Origin: Candidatus Eremiobacterota bacterium
GTDB taxonomy: Bacteria; Vulcanimicrobiota; CADAWZ01; Ess09-12
NCBI GenBank assembly: GCA_031082125.1
Contig: JAVHLM010000020.1
Span: 85,457-149,456, forward strand
Reading direction: 5' to 3'
DNA length: 64,000 nt
Below the pieces are notes generated by a model. The model was not told the DNA's origin, made no database searches, and saw nothing but the letters and a program-made list of their open reading frames with translations. Position 1 is the first letter of the stretch, and each line of letters begins with the position of its first letter. Position numbers and translations under genes: made by a program. Below, in pieces: positions 9,501 through 17,031 of the stretch.

Positions 9501-9911
9501 AACATAATATTCATTCACCAGACTGTCGGTGCTCCCCTTGAGGCCGACATCCTGCTGGTACACGACGTCATATTCAGCAGCCACCGCTCCATTGTTTTTC
9601 AGATCGACCGTCCATCGCCAGCTGGGGCTGGCAGCTGAGAGCTGCAGGCTCACCGAGTATTCAAGTCCTTCCCAGCTGCCGGCAGCCGTATAGGCGGCGC
9701 CGTTCAAGGCAAACCGGCCTTTGCCTGCCGGGCCCGTAAGCGCCGTGTAGTCAATGCCATGTCCCCGCCTGCGCAGGTAAAGGTTTGCGCCTGAAGGCGA
9801 ATAGGGTGAAGCGGACCGCAGGCTGATCCTGACAGGGCCGGCTTCGATACGGCGCACCGATCCGTTTCCGAGGAACTCGATGGAAAGTCCTTTGACGCTG
9901 CTGTTATTCAT
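6570..9911 (-). CDS. GH94 phosphorylase, probable 1,2-beta-oligoglucan phosphorylase
   Basis: This 1113-residue enzyme has an N-terminal beta-sandwich (to about 290), a linker and a C-terminal alpha/alpha barrel of GH94 type. GGDWND (about residues 753-758) carries the catalytic Asp. WGTRDVSQGP, NPAGDWPQWW and the SSTHFGREIG segment match phosphorylases acting on beta-linked glucans. The size and sequence style fit 1,2-beta-oligoglucan phosphorylases rather than the shorter cellobiose phosphorylases. The reaction would release alpha-glucose 1-phosphate from sophoro-oligosaccharides using phosphate. There is no signal peptide, so it is cytoplasmic. Its ATG abuts the stop of the GH35 gene (TGAATG), so it is the last gene of a coupled operon. 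Substrate linkage is inferred. Confidence 0.8.
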   Translation of the reverse strand: MNNSSVKGLSIEFLGNGSVRRIEAGPVRISLRSASPYSPSGANLYLRRRGHGIDYTALTGPAGKGRFALNGAAYTAAGSWEGLEYSVSLQLSAASPSWRWTVDLKNNGAVAAEYDVVYQQDVGLKGSTDSLVNEYYVSQYIERRVLTDARFGAVVCCRQNMREAAGHPWLLIGCANGALAGSTDGMQFYGRSFRLTGIPEGLLMPELAGEYAGESSVVALQEKPFTLNPGEEHQSVFAGTYLPDHPRATSADDLERLPALFAEFEPAAEPPDQAACDEPVRNLFNTSPFLAVDDLDSEEISRFFGTERRHEEIVDGQLLSFFHSKNAHVVLKAKELLTDRPHGHIMQARAGLAADEDILSTTAFMFGVFNSHVTQGNTNFNVLLSICATQFNQVREAGQRIFVEAGGKKYLLGIPSAFEMGVNFCRWIYKHGGGMFEVRTWTSKDAPRVNLSFRVLAGAPVNLTVTHHFDGTNTWTVEPSSAPGEYTVRPGASDMIRSRFPHARFRLLVNTHTGNLKEGADSGFPDTADYRDRLLALSIDDTDYASLSIIGEVCRHCREGRVEDPEEQFTADLEKAQAQLEDLLMHLELTGEGADVQAISEILPWFGLNALTHYLTPHGLEQFGGAAWGTRDVSQGPFDLLLGTGRYAEARRVLLTIFANQNPAGDWPQWWMFDSYFTIRAGDCHGDVWYWCMLSLSSYIRVTRDLPVLDEVLPYYHEKGPDFAEKTSLSEHMERLITMIRRSFIPGTALVPFGGGDWNDSLQPVSEEFARRLISSWTVEMNYQAFDQYRMVYEWAGSHAKAAELKAICEKIKEDFNRCLVKDGVVAGYGLVEDDGSIAVLLHPTDRTTRISYSLLPMDRGVLSELFTREQAEMHQELIESKLKGPDGARLMDRPLKYRGGIQEIFQRAESSTHFGREIGLMYIHEHIRYAESQAVTGRADAFVKALRQANPVGYRTVVPCGDIRQANCYYSSSDVAFRNRYEADERYGEVLKGSFSVRGGWRVYSSGPGIYITLIISRLLGLRHEAGKVIIDPVMPRAFDGVKAEISFMGRRVRLEYSVRKGCYTPKELVINDRQVQFSTEPGKYRSGGAVLPVEDFLSLLTDKDNTIKVSL

Positions 9912-12344
9912 TCAGCTCAGCTCCAAGCTCAGAATCATTTCTTTCTTATGCAGGTGCGAATACCTGATGACAACCCTATGACCGGGAAACGACATTTCAG
10001 GCGGCCGGCCGTCGAGGGTTGCAGTCTTTACCCTGCCTGCCTGAGGGCCTTCCAGTACCAGTTCACCTTCCAGGTCGCGGTCGCCGAACAGGGTCATGAC
10101 AATCTGGTTATCATCGGCATCTATGCTCAGCAAATCTGAAGTGCAGTGCAGCAGGCTGATTCCTTCGGCAAGGCTCAGGCACAGAGGCGAGAGCACCGCA
10201 TACAGTGGCGGCCAGGGCATTTCCTTCTGTGAATAAGGAAGGCTTATGATTTCACCATTTCCGGGATGGGTATAGGTAACCTTGCCCGTGTGCTCCTCGT
10301 TGTAGTAGTTCGCGGCAAAAAGCAGGGCTGATTTATCAGGCGTGAAGCGCTCGCGGACAGTCACGTGGTAGGTGCTGGATGCTGCCTGTTGAAGCCTTGC
10401 CCCCGACTGCCCCAGGAGCTTCTCATAGACCGGCTTATGCCCTTCGGTATCGAAACCGAGCCACGTGCCGAGGTGGATAAAGCTCCCTTTCCCCAGATTT
10501 CCGGCCAGCCCGCACACTGAGCCATTCAGCGTCCTGGCAACGATCTCAGCTCCGTTCAAGGATTCACCGGAGTAGGTCAGTATAGGGCTGGCACATCTCA
10601 CATCGAGGTGCTCGTACACATCAATCAGAGGGGAGTCCATCACTACAGCGCCGTCTGGATGAGCTCCGAAGGCTTCGCGGATCAGCGTGCAGGGCTTTTG
10701 CGACAGTTCCCGGTCGGGCAGGCAGGGAAATATCACCAGCTGCCCGCCTGCCGAGGTGTAGTCAAGCAGTTTCTGCTGCTCAGGCGCATTCATCTCGTCG
10801 GTACAGAACGCCCACACCTGCCTGTAACGGCTCATGGCGGCACCAGCAGCCTGGCCCAGGTCAAGCATGTCGTACTCAATGTTCAGCACCTGCAATATCC
10901 TGAGCAGCCCGTCAAAAAATGCCGGCCGCCTGATTGACCACGCATTGAACATCAGGCCGGAAGCAGCCGGAACCGGACGCCCAAGCTCCGAGGCATAATA
11001 GGGTGAATAGAAGAGCACGGCGATTTCAGCCTTGCGGCTGGCTTCAACGATGAGCGGCTCCAGAGTTTTTATCATGCGGTTCATGCGCCTGACCAGCGGG
11101 AAGGCGCTCGTTCGCCCGGCTTCAGGCGTCAGCGGGGTGAACCAGTAGAAAGTCCCGCCTGAGTGACCTTTGTGGCGCACGTTGCGTCCCTGCGAGAACA
11201 TGTAGTAATTCCAGCCTTTGAGGCCGTTGGCAATGCTCGCTTTGTAAAAGAGCTCCATCTCGCGGGGACTGGTCTCCACATGGTGCTCGCGCGAGCCGCA
11301 CTGGAACTCGGCCGCGAAAAGGGGCTTCCCGGCCTGCTTGGCAGAAACGATGTCGTTGATGATACGGTCGTCATGAAAGTTGCGATGGCTCTGGAATTCG
11401 GGAATATGGTCGATGCCGAAGAGTATTTCGCTCCCGGTGCTGAACAAATCGTCATACATCGTGATGTTCACCGGGAAATCATACCCGCTGCCGAAAATCC
11501 AGCCCGGCAGGTTGTGATACACAGGCACCGTTACCCCGCGCTCTCTGGCCATGGTGCAGAGGAGCCGGAGGTAATCGCCGTAACAGGTTCGCCAGAAACA
11601 ATGCCACTCGTAGTCGCAGGCTTTTTCGCCCCGGGATTGATACGGTACCATGCCATCCTGCGGCAGCTCAACGGAGTCAAAATCAGCGAAAGCAGTCCCC
11701 CACAGCCCGTTCATCTCATTGACGGCACTGAACCTGCGCTTCAGGTAGGCAATAAAACGCTCCTGCACCGCATTGCCATAATCGGCCTGGTGGGCAAGCC
11801 ATGAGAAAACACCAATCTCGTTGCAGACCTGCATCATGATGATGGGACCACCGGCAGAGTCCTGGCTGCGGCTTATGAGTGGCATGATGCGATCATACCA
11901 ACGCCCGACTTTTTCCAGATATTCTTTGTTGAACAGGCTCACTCCATCGCCGGCAACGATGGTTCCACCGCGGGTGCGCATTTTTACCCGGGGACCGTAG
12001 CGGTCAAGAAACCAGTCGGGCAGGCCGGCGCCTCTGAACTCGGCAAGGATAAAGGGTCCGGGCTTTACGATGCAGGTGAGTCCATGTGCTTTGCAGCGCT
12101 CAATCCATCCAAGGAGGTCACGCTCGGGTGTGACGTCGCCGCTGAAATCGAAAACGCCTTCTTCCGGTTCGTGCCACGCCCAGGGTACATAGCTGCTTAC
12201 GGTACGGAGGCCGGCATCCGCGGCAGCATCGAGATGCCGGTCCCACAGCTCGCGCCTGATCCTGAAATAATGGACTTCGCCCGAGAGCAGAAAGGTTCTG
12301 GTGCCGTCAAGATAAAAGCTTGAGTTGCGGACAGCAAATGACAT
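9912..12344 (-). CDS. GH35 family glycosidase/transglycosylase
   Basis: The 810-residue protein opens with a GH35 barrel. SGEVHYFR, YVPWAWHEPEEG and GPFILAEFRGAGLPDWF are family hallmarks. The acid/base Glu lies in QVCNEIG (about residue 175) and the nucleophile Glu in AAEFQCG (about 346). Later domains are beta-rich. No signal peptide is present, so it acts on imported sugar. GH35 is best known for beta-galactosidases, but members beside GH94 phosphorylases can act on beta-1,2-glucooligosaccharides; that specificity fits here by context only. It lies between the transporter gene (35 bp upstream) and the phosphorylase, in one minus-strand operon. Confidence 0.8.
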   Translation of the reverse strand: MSFAVRNSSFYLDGTRTFLLSGEVHYFRIRRELWDRHLDAAADAGLRTVSSYVPWAWHEPEEGVFDFSGDVTPERDLLGWIERCKAHGLTCIVKPGPFILAEFRGAGLPDWFLDRYGPRVKMRTRGGTIVAGDGVSLFNKEYLEKVGRWYDRIMPLISRSQDSAGGPIIMMQVCNEIGVFSWLAHQADYGNAVQERFIAYLKRRFSAVNEMNGLWGTAFADFDSVELPQDGMVPYQSRGEKACDYEWHCFWRTCYGDYLRLLCTMARERGVTVPVYHNLPGWIFGSGYDFPVNITMYDDLFSTGSEILFGIDHIPEFQSHRNFHDDRIINDIVSAKQAGKPLFAAEFQCGSREHHVETSPREMELFYKASIANGLKGWNYYMFSQGRNVRHKGHSGGTFYWFTPLTPEAGRTSAFPLVRRMNRMIKTLEPLIVEASRKAEIAVLFYSPYYASELGRPVPAASGLMFNAWSIRRPAFFDGLLRILQVLNIEYDMLDLGQAAGAAMSRYRQVWAFCTDEMNAPEQQKLLDYTSAGGQLVIFPCLPDRELSQKPCTLIREAFGAHPDGAVVMDSPLIDVYEHLDVRCASPILTYSGESLNGAEIVARTLNGSVCGLAGNLGKGSFIHLGTWLGFDTEGHKPVYEKLLGQSGARLQQAASSTYHVTVRERFTPDKSALLFAANYYNEEHTGKVTYTHPGNGEIISLPYSQKEMPWPPLYAVLSPLCLSLAEGISLLHCTSDLLSIDADDNQIVMTLFGDRDLEGELVLEGPQAGRVKTATLDGRPPEMSFPGHRVVIRYSHLHKKEMILSLELS

Positions 12345-12379
12345 CTCTCAGCGAATCAGCCTTTCAATAATTGATGAGG

Positions 12380-14464
12380 TCACGCCATGCCTCCCGCCTG
12401 CCCGGAATTCTGCTGCTTCAGAATATCCTTGATTTCGAGCGAACGCTTTTCAGTGAGCGTGTACCTCAGTATGAAGAAGATGGACAGCAGGCTCATGATG
12501 AACGGCAGGCCGATTTCCACCACGCGCATCATCAGCAGGGTGTAGGGAGTCTGTTTTTTGATCGGCATGATATCCCTGTCGAGCCTGTCGAGAGCCTGTT
12601 CAAGCGCCGAAAGCTCTGAAGAAGGTGACAGATGGCGGACCTGTTCCTGCACGCTCTTCATTCTCGCAAGTATGTCAACATAATGCTCCCTGTTCTCCCC
12701 GCTGTTTATCCAGCGTGGCTTCGCCGATTTGGATTCAAGGTGCGAGATCAGCTCAAAGGAGTTGAGCCCGGCTTTCTCGAGCTTGGTGCGGAAGGTTATC
12801 GCGGCGGTCTCGAGCGCCAGGCTTTTCAATAAAGGCTCCGGCGTCTGGCCTGTGACCGTGTTGAGCTCATCGCCTGCCTTCTTCAGGTCAATAATGGTTG
12901 CATTGGTCACTTCGAGTGCCCGTGCGAGAGCTTTCTTACGGTCTGCTTTGTAATCAGGCAGGCTCTCATTGCCCTCCGCTCCGGCCTTATCCAGTTCCTT
13001 TTTCAGGTAAGTGGCGTAAATCCTCGATTCGTCGAGCGCGTCGGCACACTGTTTTCTGGCCGTGGAAAGCAGGCCTGCCGATGTGCCGCCGAATCCCTTC
13101 TGGCCGCTCCAGGCCTGCACGCTGCTGCGCAGCTCCCTTATGGTGCCCTGCAGGCTGTCGACCTTGGTGACCTGGGCTTCGTCGAACATAATGAACACGA
13201 TCAGCGCGCCGGCCACAAAACTTGCCAGGGCGGTTCCCATCTTGATAAACCACCAGAAAATGGCGTAATAGTTTCCTTCGGAGCGCTTGCCGGTGTTCAG
13301 CTCATCTTCGTCGCATATATCGCCGACCATCGACGAGCCCAGTGTGAAGAAGAACAGCATGCCGGCCGACAGCAGCATGGTGGGAATGACGATAAGGTAA
13401 GGATAATGAGGATTATAGCATACAATCTTTGACAATTGTGCAAGTGCCATGAGCGCCATTGAGATGATGAGCGTGTTGCGTTTGCCGAGTCTTGGGCTTA
13501 TCCAGTTAAGGGGGAACACCGCCAGCACGCCTGTAATGGCCCATACCGTCCCGTTGATCCCCAGCAGGGTGGCCCCGGCCACTTTATCGCCTCCAAAGAT
13601 ATAAAATATGGGGATGTATGATCCCAGGAGCTGAACGAAATTGAAACCCATGGCCAGTGTAAACACAGTGAGGGTGAGCATTACGAAGTTGCGGTTTGAC
13701 ACCACCATCCCCATGTCCTTCCAGAAATGGGTCTTCTCCTGTTTCGATGCCTTCTGGAAGCCGGGCTCCCGCAGCGCATAGAACCACCAGAACGACAATG
13801 GTATGATGAGGCCGGCAATCATGAGGGAGACGTAACGCATGCCGTCGGCTTCGTTGCCTCCCGGTCCCTTGAAAATCTCCATGCTCGCGATGGCAAAGAG
13901 CCATGGGGTGCTCATGGCAAAAAGGTTGCCCACGAAACTCTTGGCGCTGAAAAGCCTTGTCCGCGCATGGTAGTCGGTAGTGAGCTCCATGCCCAGGGCG
14001 CCGTGCGGAATCTCGAAAATATTCACCGCGGTAAAGAACAGCAGCAGCGTGAAGAGGATGTATACGAGCTGGAAGGTATGGTAGCTCGATTCAGTCGGGA
14101 ACCACGATTGCACCAGCTCTCCTTTTGGGATCCACCACATGATCACGAAGGTGACGGCTACCATAATGCCGCCGAACAGCAGGTAAGGCCTGCGCCTCCC
14201 GAGGCGGCTGCGGGTATTGTCGCTGAGGTGCCCGATTATCGGGTCTGAGACGGCATCCCACAGACGGGGAATGATGAGGATGAAGCCAAGCCAGAAGGCG
14301 CTGAGTCCCAGGCTGATGTTGCCCATGAGGCCGACAAGTATGCCGGCGATATTAAACAGGGCAATCGGAATAATCCCCCCGGCGCCATAGGCGGCAAGCT
14401 GTGAAAACGGTATGTATTCCCCGGTTTCCTGGGCCGCCTTATCAGTGTTTTTTTCGTCTTTCAT
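12380..14464 (-). CDS. GPH-family sugar:cation symporter with large insert
   Basis: This 694-residue transporter belongs to the MelB/GPH branch of the major facilitator superfamily. Evidence is the N-terminal YGAGGIIPIALFNIAG helix, the DAVSDPIIGHLSD cation-site motif and RSRLGRRRPY loop. Twelve helices are expected, but between about residues 435 and 645 there is a hydrophilic helical insert of roughly 200 residues (several coiled-coil-like stretches) before the last membrane helix. Typical family length is about 450-500. It is the first gene of the operon with GH35 and GH94, so it probably imports the oligosaccharide they degrade. The ATG follows a purine-rich GAAAGAAAAAAG. Confidence 0.85.
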   Translation of the reverse strand: MKDEKNTDKAAQETGEYIPFSQLAAYGAGGIIPIALFNIAGILVGLMGNISLGLSAFWLGFILIIPRLWDAVSDPIIGHLSDNTRSRLGRRRPYLLFGGIMVAVTFVIMWWIPKGELVQSWFPTESSYHTFQLVYILFTLLLFFTAVNIFEIPHGALGMELTTDYHARTRLFSAKSFVGNLFAMSTPWLFAIASMEIFKGPGGNEADGMRYVSLMIAGLIIPLSFWWFYALREPGFQKASKQEKTHFWKDMGMVVSNRNFVMLTLTVFTLAMGFNFVQLLGSYIPIFYIFGGDKVAGATLLGINGTVWAITGVLAVFPLNWISPRLGKRNTLIISMALMALAQLSKIVCYNPHYPYLIVIPTMLLSAGMLFFFTLGSSMVGDICDEDELNTGKRSEGNYYAIFWWFIKMGTALASFVAGALIVFIMFDEAQVTKVDSLQGTIRELRSSVQAWSGQKGFGGTSAGLLSTARKQCADALDESRIYATYLKKELDKAGAEGNESLPDYKADRKKALARALEVTNATIIDLKKAGDELNTVTGQTPEPLLKSLALETAAITFRTKLEKAGLNSFELISHLESKSAKPRWINSGENREHYVDILARMKSVQEQVRHLSPSSELSALEQALDRLDRDIMPIKKQTPYTLLMMRVVEIGLPFIMSLLSIFFILRYTLTEKRSLEIKDILKQQNSGQAGGMA

Positions 14465-14490
14465 CTTTTTTCTTTCACGTTCATTGCGGT

Positions 14491-14514
14491 CTGTTGATGT
14501 GGGCGTATCAACAG
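14491..14514. promoter_or_regulatory. Perfect 8-bp inverted repeat, probable operator of the GPH-GH35-GH94 operon
   Basis: CTGTTGAT and ATCAACAG are perfect inverted repeats separated by 8 bp (GTGGGCGT), 27 bp before the transporter start codon. There is no T-run, so it is not a terminator. Its position between promoter and start suits a repressor operator; no regulator gene for it lies in the window. Confidence 0.5.
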
Positions 14515-14653
14515 TAAATTCCTAATTTGGCCGGAATATCCTTCACCGCCCTCGTGACCTTCGAGATCACTCGCAATCACTTCCAAATAGATGGGAAGCC
14601 CAGGTTTCTTCTTTCTAATCCACCACTTTCACCTCAACCCATGGGTATGGACG

Positions 14654-14745
14654 ACTCATAGAGACAGACTATGCCAGAGCGGCGCCATAGCCGTCACCAC
14701 CTGCATCCGATGGGCATGGCATGAGCCAAAGGAAGCTCTCGATAA
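14654..14745 (+). pseudogene. Possible remnant of a GH35 N-terminal region
   Basis: A short plus-strand frame translates to a stretch with DRL...CQSGAIAVTT followed by WAWHEPKEALD. This resembles the GH35 signature in the neighbouring gene (DRHLD...DAGLRTVSS, YVPWAWHEPEEGVFD), with WAWHEP identical. No start or further homologous sequence is visible around it, so it would be a decayed fragment. The similarity is short and could be chance. The rest of 14515-14812 shows nothing I can support. Confidence 0.3.
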
Positions 14746-14812
14746 GGCCCTCCCGCGCCCGGCGGAGTGCGGGGAAAGATGATCCGGGCCGCGCAGTGAT
14801 AAAGGCAATGAG

Positions 14813-15028
14813 TCACTCTGCTGTTCTGCGGAGTGCCCGGGATTTTCTCTCGTCCTCTGCCTCTTCAATGGAATGATATTTCTTCACGCCTCTCACAGGA
14901 GAAGGGAGGGGGGACAGGCGCGCGAGTGACCAGGCTGCCTGGATGCGACGCACAAGGGAGGGATCATCCGGCTCCAGCCACATCGCCCTCTGGGCTTCTT
15001 CGTGACTCTTGAAGCGCCATATCGTCAT
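14813..15028 (-). CDS. Small partner protein of the nucleotidyltransferase (RFKSxEEA-type)
   Basis: This 71-residue protein begins MTIWRFKSHEEAQRAMW and ends with a charged KYHSIEEAEDERKSR tail. It is alpha-helical and charged, with no membrane segment. Proteins of this look (an RFKS-EEA start, an HSIEEA-like end) often sit next to AbiEii/MNT-like nucleotidyltransferases. The start at 15028 is preceded by GAGGAGGAG, and the stop of the upstream nucleotidyltransferase gene is 4 bp away, so the two are cotranscribed and probably coupled. I infer a two-component toxin-antitoxin-like module; which partner is toxic is not visible. Confidence 0.65.
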   Translation of the reverse strand: MTIWRFKSHEEAQRAMWLEPDDPSLVRRIQAAWSLARLSPLPSPVRGVKKYHSIEEAEDERKSRALRRTAE

Positions 15029-15032
15029 ATCC

Positions 15033-15503
15033 TCACTCCTCCTCGATATGAAACTTCTCACGGAGAAGCTCCGCATCGACGCGGTCCTGGCTTCGAATCG
15101 TCCCGCGTTTCATTCGGTACAGTGTCAGGGGAGTGGCTACCCGGACTCTCACCCCTTCAAGGCTCCGCTCCTCTGCCACAATATCATCAAAGCCCAGCGC
15201 TTCTCCGAGCCTGGAGAGGATATCGATGACATAGTCACAGGAAGGCGGGCCATATCGAACCACAGGATATTCTCCGGCCAGATCCTGCTCGGTGATGCCT
15301 TCTATTTCCGGATCATCGAAGACGCTTCGCAGCGCCTCTTTGAGCCGCCGGACATTGACAGGGTCGGGCCGGATGAAAAGGTCAATATCGCCGGTGGCGC
15401 GGACAATTCCCTGGAGGGCCATGGCGACTGCTCCCACGAGAACATATTCCACATCATGTTTCTGGAGAGCGGCGGCGATTTTCAGGAACTCCTGGATCTC
15501 CAT
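15033..15503 (-). CDS. AbiEii/MNT-like nucleotidyltransferase
   Basis: The 156-residue product has the minimal nucleotidyltransferase fold: VEYVLVGAVAMALQG (helix and glycine turn) followed by RATGDIDLFI with the DxD metal-binding pair, and later VIDIL. Such proteins transfer nucleotides to tRNA or a partner protein in type II/VII-like toxin-antitoxin systems. The start MEIQEFLK at 15503 is selected for its AGGAGG Shine-Dalgarno; longer in-frame extensions look non-coding. It is the first gene of a two-gene minus-strand operon with the small RFKS-type protein. Confidence 0.8.
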   Translation of the reverse strand: MEIQEFLKIAAALQKHDVEYVLVGAVAMALQGIVRATGDIDLFIRPDPVNVRRLKEALRSVFDDPEIEGITEQDLAGEYPVVRYGPPSCDYVIDILSRLGEALGFDDIVAEERSLEGVRVRVATPLTLYRMKRGTIRSQDRVDAELLREKFHIEEE

Positions 15504-15723
15504 ATCATTCTGCCTCCTGAGTGAAGGAAAGGAAACTGGATCCCGGCGCCCCGTCCTTCGCAGATAGTATACAAGAAATTTCGGGAAAAGTCTAGAAATT
15601 TCACGGAGAAGGACAGCGAAAAGGTCTCTGCAATGCCTCCAACGATAGATGATCTTCTCAAGCTCTGCCCCCAATTCATGCCCATGAGAGGAGTGGTGAA
15701 GGCACAGAGAGAAAGCTCAATTC

Positions 15724-17028
15724 ATGGCCGGGCAGAAAAATCCCACTGATCCAGGAAGCACCGGTGACGACCGTCACTTCGAGCTTGTCATTCAGGCGAG
15801 CGAGATCCTCACCTCTTCACCCGATATCAAAGAGATACTTGACCGCCTCATGGACCAGGTGCTCACCGTCATCAACGCCCAGGCCGGCTACGTGCTCATG
15901 AGGAGAGACGACGGCGGCGACTGGCAGTTTTATGCTGCCCGCTCCCGTGAAAAAGGAGAGATCCCCCCGGAAAAAATAATGATCAGCAGGAGCGTCGTCA
16001 ACCAGGCGGTCTTGTCGGGAGAGCCCGTCATCACCACCGATGCCCTCCATGACCAGAGGTTCGAGGGAAAGACAAGCATAGGCCTTTATGGGCTCAAGTC
16101 GGTGCTCTGCGTCCCCCTTGTAATCCAGGGAGAAGCCCGGGGCGTCATCTATGCCGACAACCCTGTTGAAACCGCCGTATTCGGGCCCAGGGACACCGCG
16201 CTCCTCCTGTCCATAGCGCGCCAGGCGGCAATCGCCATGGAAAACGCCGGGCTTTACGAAAAAATGAAGACCATCCATGAGGAAAGCATGGAAAAGGCCA
16301 GGAGGGAACTGCAGGAGACCCAGGCCCGGCTCTTCCAGGCTTCGAAAATGGCCGCCGTGGGCGAGCTTGCCGCAGGCGTGGCCCATGAAATCAACAATCC
16401 CCTCGGGGCCATCGAAGTCACCATATCGGCGATGCAGAGCCATGGCGGTGATGAGAAGCTCATGGGCCGCCTTGACAATGTAATGCGGGCCATCCTTCGC
16501 TGCAAGTCCATAATCAGCAAGCTCCTCGCCTTCTCCCGCCCCTCCGGCGGCCCCGTCACGAGGACAGGCATTGCCGACCTTATCGGGAACACCCTCCCGC
16601 TCTTCGACCTGGCCCTTCAGAAGGAACGCATCAAGATCCGCCTGGATATTGAGCAAGGCCTCTTCGTGCGAGCCGACGGGGGAGAGCTTGCCCAGGCCAT
16701 CACCAATATAATTCTCAATGCCCGTGACGCCATGGCCTCCCTTGAGACGGGAGCGCGCCGTGAAATAGCCATCTGCGCTTACTCACGGGGGGAAATGGTC
16801 TCTTTGGAGATTGGCGACACAGGGACGGGCATGAGCGAAGAGGTGATGGAGCGCGCCTTTGAGCCCTTTTTCACCACGAAGAAACCAGGGGAGGGAACGG
16901 GCCTCGGCCTTGCCCTGGCCTTCCAGATAGTAAAGAAGCATGGCGGATCCATAGAGCTTGCCTCAAGGGCCGGTGAGGGGACCAGGGTCAAGATGGACTT
17001 TCCTGCAGACGAAGAACACGTGAGGTGA
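15724..17028 (+). CDS. GAF-domain sensor histidine kinase
   Basis: This soluble 434-residue kinase has an N-terminal GAF domain (about residues 35-175, containing LCVPLVIQGEARGVIYADN), a coiled linker, a HisKA dimerisation domain with the phospho-accepting His in GVAHEINNPLG (about residue 221), and a C-terminal HATPase with NIILNARDAM, GDTGTGM and GTGLGLALAFQIVKKHGG. No membrane segment is present, so it senses a cytoplasmic signal. The response-regulator gene starts 3 bp after its stop, so the pair is cotranscribed and this kinase is the likely phosphodonor for the REC-HD-GYP-SARP protein. Confidence 0.92.
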   Translation: MAGQKNPTDPGSTGDDRHFELVIQASEILTSSPDIKEILDRLMDQVLTVINAQAGYVLMRRDDGGDWQFYAARSREKGEIPPEKIMISRSVVNQAVLSGEPVITTDALHDQRFEGKTSIGLYGLKSVLCVPLVIQGEARGVIYADNPVETAVFGPRDTALLLSIARQAAIAMENAGLYEKMKTIHEESMEKARRELQETQARLFQASKMAAVGELAAGVAHEINNPLGAIEVTISAMQSHGGDEKLMGRLDNVMRAILRCKSIISKLLAFSRPSGGPVTRTGIADLIGNTLPLFDLALQKERIKIRLDIEQGLFVRADGGELAQAITNIILNARDAMASLETGARREIAICAYSRGEMVSLEIGDTGTGMSEEVMERAFEPFFTTKKPGEGTGLGLALAFQIVKKHGGSIELASRAGEGTRVKMDFPADEEHVR

Positions 17029-17031
17029 CCT

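Noticed and set aside
15817..16656. 279-codon minus-strand frame opposite the GAF histidine kinase
   Set aside because: It is a shadow of well-conserved kinase coding sequence.
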